Shown here piece after piece: positions 62,892 through 64,000 of a DNA stretch of 64,000 bases. The notes below the pieces were generated by a model that made no database searches, was not told the origin of the DNA, and was given only the letters and a program-made list of their open reading frames with translations. Each line of letters starts with the position of its first letter. The stretch's first letter is position 1. A program made the translations under genes and the position numbers. This DNA is from Bradyrhizobium barranii subsp. apii (GTDB lineage Bacteria > Pseudomonadota > Alphaproteobacteria > Rhizobiales > Xanthobacteraceae): NCBI RefSeq assembly GCF_011516635.5, contig NZ_CP096255.1, positions 2,044,501 through 2,108,500 on the forward strand, in the 5' to 3' direction.

Positions 62892-63899
62892 CTACCGGGG
62901 CGCTTTGCCGCCCAGATGAGGAACCGCGGCAACGGCAATCAGGATGCCACCCCAGATCGCCAGAGTGAGGAACTGGCTGAGATTGAGAAGGTTGAACGCC
63001 GAGGAGATCACCTGAAGGATTATCAGCGCAAGCAGCAATCCGCCGACTTTGCCAAAGCCGCCAAATGGATCGACGCCACCGAGCACTGCTGCAAGAATGG
63101 TGACGAGCAGATAGCTCTCGCCATATGCCGCGTTGGCTGAATTGAAACGTGCCAGCATGACGACCGCTGCGACACCGGCGAGCAGGCTCGAGAGGACATA
63201 TAGCTTGAGCAGGACGGCGCGGGTATCGACGCCGGAGTAGCGGGTTGCCTTCTCGTTCGAGCCGATCATGTAAACCCTTGCCCCGAAGGGCGTTGCGTTT
63301 AGCATGAGCGCGACCGGCAACGCACAGAGCGCCAGCACGATCAGGGCAAAAGGCACCCCGAGAACCGTTCCATTGCCGATGAATACAATGGGCTCCGGAA
63401 ATCCGGAGATGACATTGCCGCGCGTCAGGCCGATCGCAAGTCCCTTGCAGAGTGTCATCGTGCCGAGGGTGGCGAGGATCGGCGAAACGCCGAGATAGGC
63501 GATGACAAATCCGTTGACAAGGCCGACCAGTGCCGCGACGGCAAACCCTGCCGCAATCGCCAGCACCTGTACGCCGGCCCAGGCAATGCCCTGAGTGCCC
63601 GGAATGTAGTGCGTCAGCAGGAAGGCAATGGTCAATCCGGAGAGATTAGCGGTGGCGATGATGGAAAGGTTGAGGCCGCCAGATAACAAGGCCAGCATCA
63701 TCGCAAGCGAAAGGATGCCGAGCTCCGGCATCTGGAAAGCCATCGATTGCAGCGTGTTGACGGAGAAAAACCGGTCGCCGATGGTAATGGCGAACACCAA
63801 CCAGAGCGCGACCAACAACAGCATCAGGGTTGCGATCGTCCCGCTGCCGGCAAAACGGATCAGGCGTCCGCGAAGGGCGAGGGTGGACTCATTTCTCAT
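62892..63899 (-). CDS. ABC sugar permease, RbsC-type
   Basis: The 335-residue permease of the ribose/xylose-type (CUT2) importers has eight to ten hydrophobic segments. The conserved loop GLVNGFVIAYLGVSPILATLGTMTLCKGLAIGLT and the late VLGGVDPFGGFGKVGG are both standard for RbsC homologues. It overlaps the preceding permease stop by three bases (ATGA). The ATPase and binding protein would be upstream, outside the window. Confidence 0.92.
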   Translation of the reverse strand: MRNESTLALRGRLIRFAGSGTIATLMLLLVALWLVFAITIGDRFFSVNTLQSMAFQMPELGILSLAMMLALLSGGLNLSIIATANLSGLTIAFLLTHYIPGTQGIAWAGVQVLAIAAGFAVAALVGLVNGFVIAYLGVSPILATLGTMTLCKGLAIGLTRGNVISGFPEPIVFIGNGTVLGVPFALIVLALCALPVALMLNATPFGARVYMIGSNEKATRYSGVDTRAVLLKLYVLSSLLAGVAAVVMLARFNSANAAYGESYLLVTILAAVLGGVDPFGGFGKVGGLLLALIILQVISSAFNLLNLSQFLTLAIWGGILIAVAAVPHLGGKAPR

Positions 63900-64000
63900 G
63901 GCCGCGCGCTCCGGGTCCGCCGTTCTCGCTGCGACCAGGCTGTTGCCGAGACCGAGATCAGAATGACCAACCCGACAAAAAATGGCGACCAGTAGGACGA
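63896..64000 (-). CDS. Second ABC permease, C-terminal end (cut by window edge)
   Basis: The last 34 codons of a minus-strand gene read YWSPFFVGLVILISVSATAW and then a basic tail RERRTRSARP before TGA at 63896. A final hydrophobic helix and a cytoplasmic basic tail fit an RbsC-type permease, as expected for importers with two different permeases. The identification is by context. Confidence 0.6.
   Translation of the reverse strand, partial: SSYWSPFFVGLVILISVSATAWSQRERRTRSARP

Overview
The window is GC-rich alphaproteobacterial DNA, most like Bradyrhizobium or a close relative. That reading rests on an FNR/FixK-type box, a glycerol-type ABC importer of the kind described in rhizobia, many small cysteine-motif or secreted proteins typical of that group, and a dense load of insertion sequences. 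It looks like an accessory, island-like region. About 19 kb (roughly 30 percent) is IS DNA: three IS256-family copies, two copies of one IS5-family element (type A), three copies of another (type B), one IS21, one IS701 and two IS66 copies. Most element ends and target duplications can be read directly. No tRNA, rRNA or CRISPR array was seen.

Region by region. 1-4932 is an IS5 type A copy interrupted by an IS256 and an IS21 element. 4976-13869 is a four-gene cluster: a B12-binding radical SAM protein, a PhyH-type Fe/2-oxoglutarate dioxygenase, a small unknown protein and a methyltransferase. All four are broken, two by IS insertions that precise excision would repair in frame and two by frameshifts. 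14304-20690 is intact and is the most interesting part. A good sigma-70-type promoter is followed by a 102-residue peptide made of six PEDALLPT repeats, a cupin/JmjC-type 2-oxoglutarate oxygenase, a LodA-like quinoprotein amine or amino-acid oxidase, its LodB-like flavoprotein and a membrane TPR protein. I infer a peptide-modification or oxidative system in which the repeat peptide is the substrate. 20898-29284 holds a truncated FAD protein, two IS66 copies (one internally inverted) and remnants of an integrated element. 29431-38448 has a flavin monooxygenase, a PilZ protein, small secreted or membrane proteins, more IS copies and an AT-hook-like gene split by IS256.

38449-51489 holds a hybrid histidine kinase and then an eleven-gene plus-strand locus. 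An ABC importer with the gene content of rhizobial GlpSTPQUV (binding protein, two permeases, small membrane protein, two ATPases) runs into DhaL, DhaM, HPr, enzyme I, a putative DNA-binding protein and DhaK. This gives uptake of a glycerol- or dihydroxyacetone-like triose followed by phosphoenolpyruvate-dependent phosphorylation, with a dedicated phosphorelay.

51743-60674 holds small proteins (one behind a FixK-type box), decayed small genes, a tyrosine-recombinase fragment, a CadC-like membrane regulator with TPRs, and a secreted-protein/VWA-protein pair. 60760-64000, on the minus strand, is the 3' part of a sugar operon: two RbsC-type permeases (one cut by the window edge), an FGGY kinase and a class II aldolase. 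An aldolase of this kind would yield a triose or triose phosphate, which would fit with the nearby Dha system.
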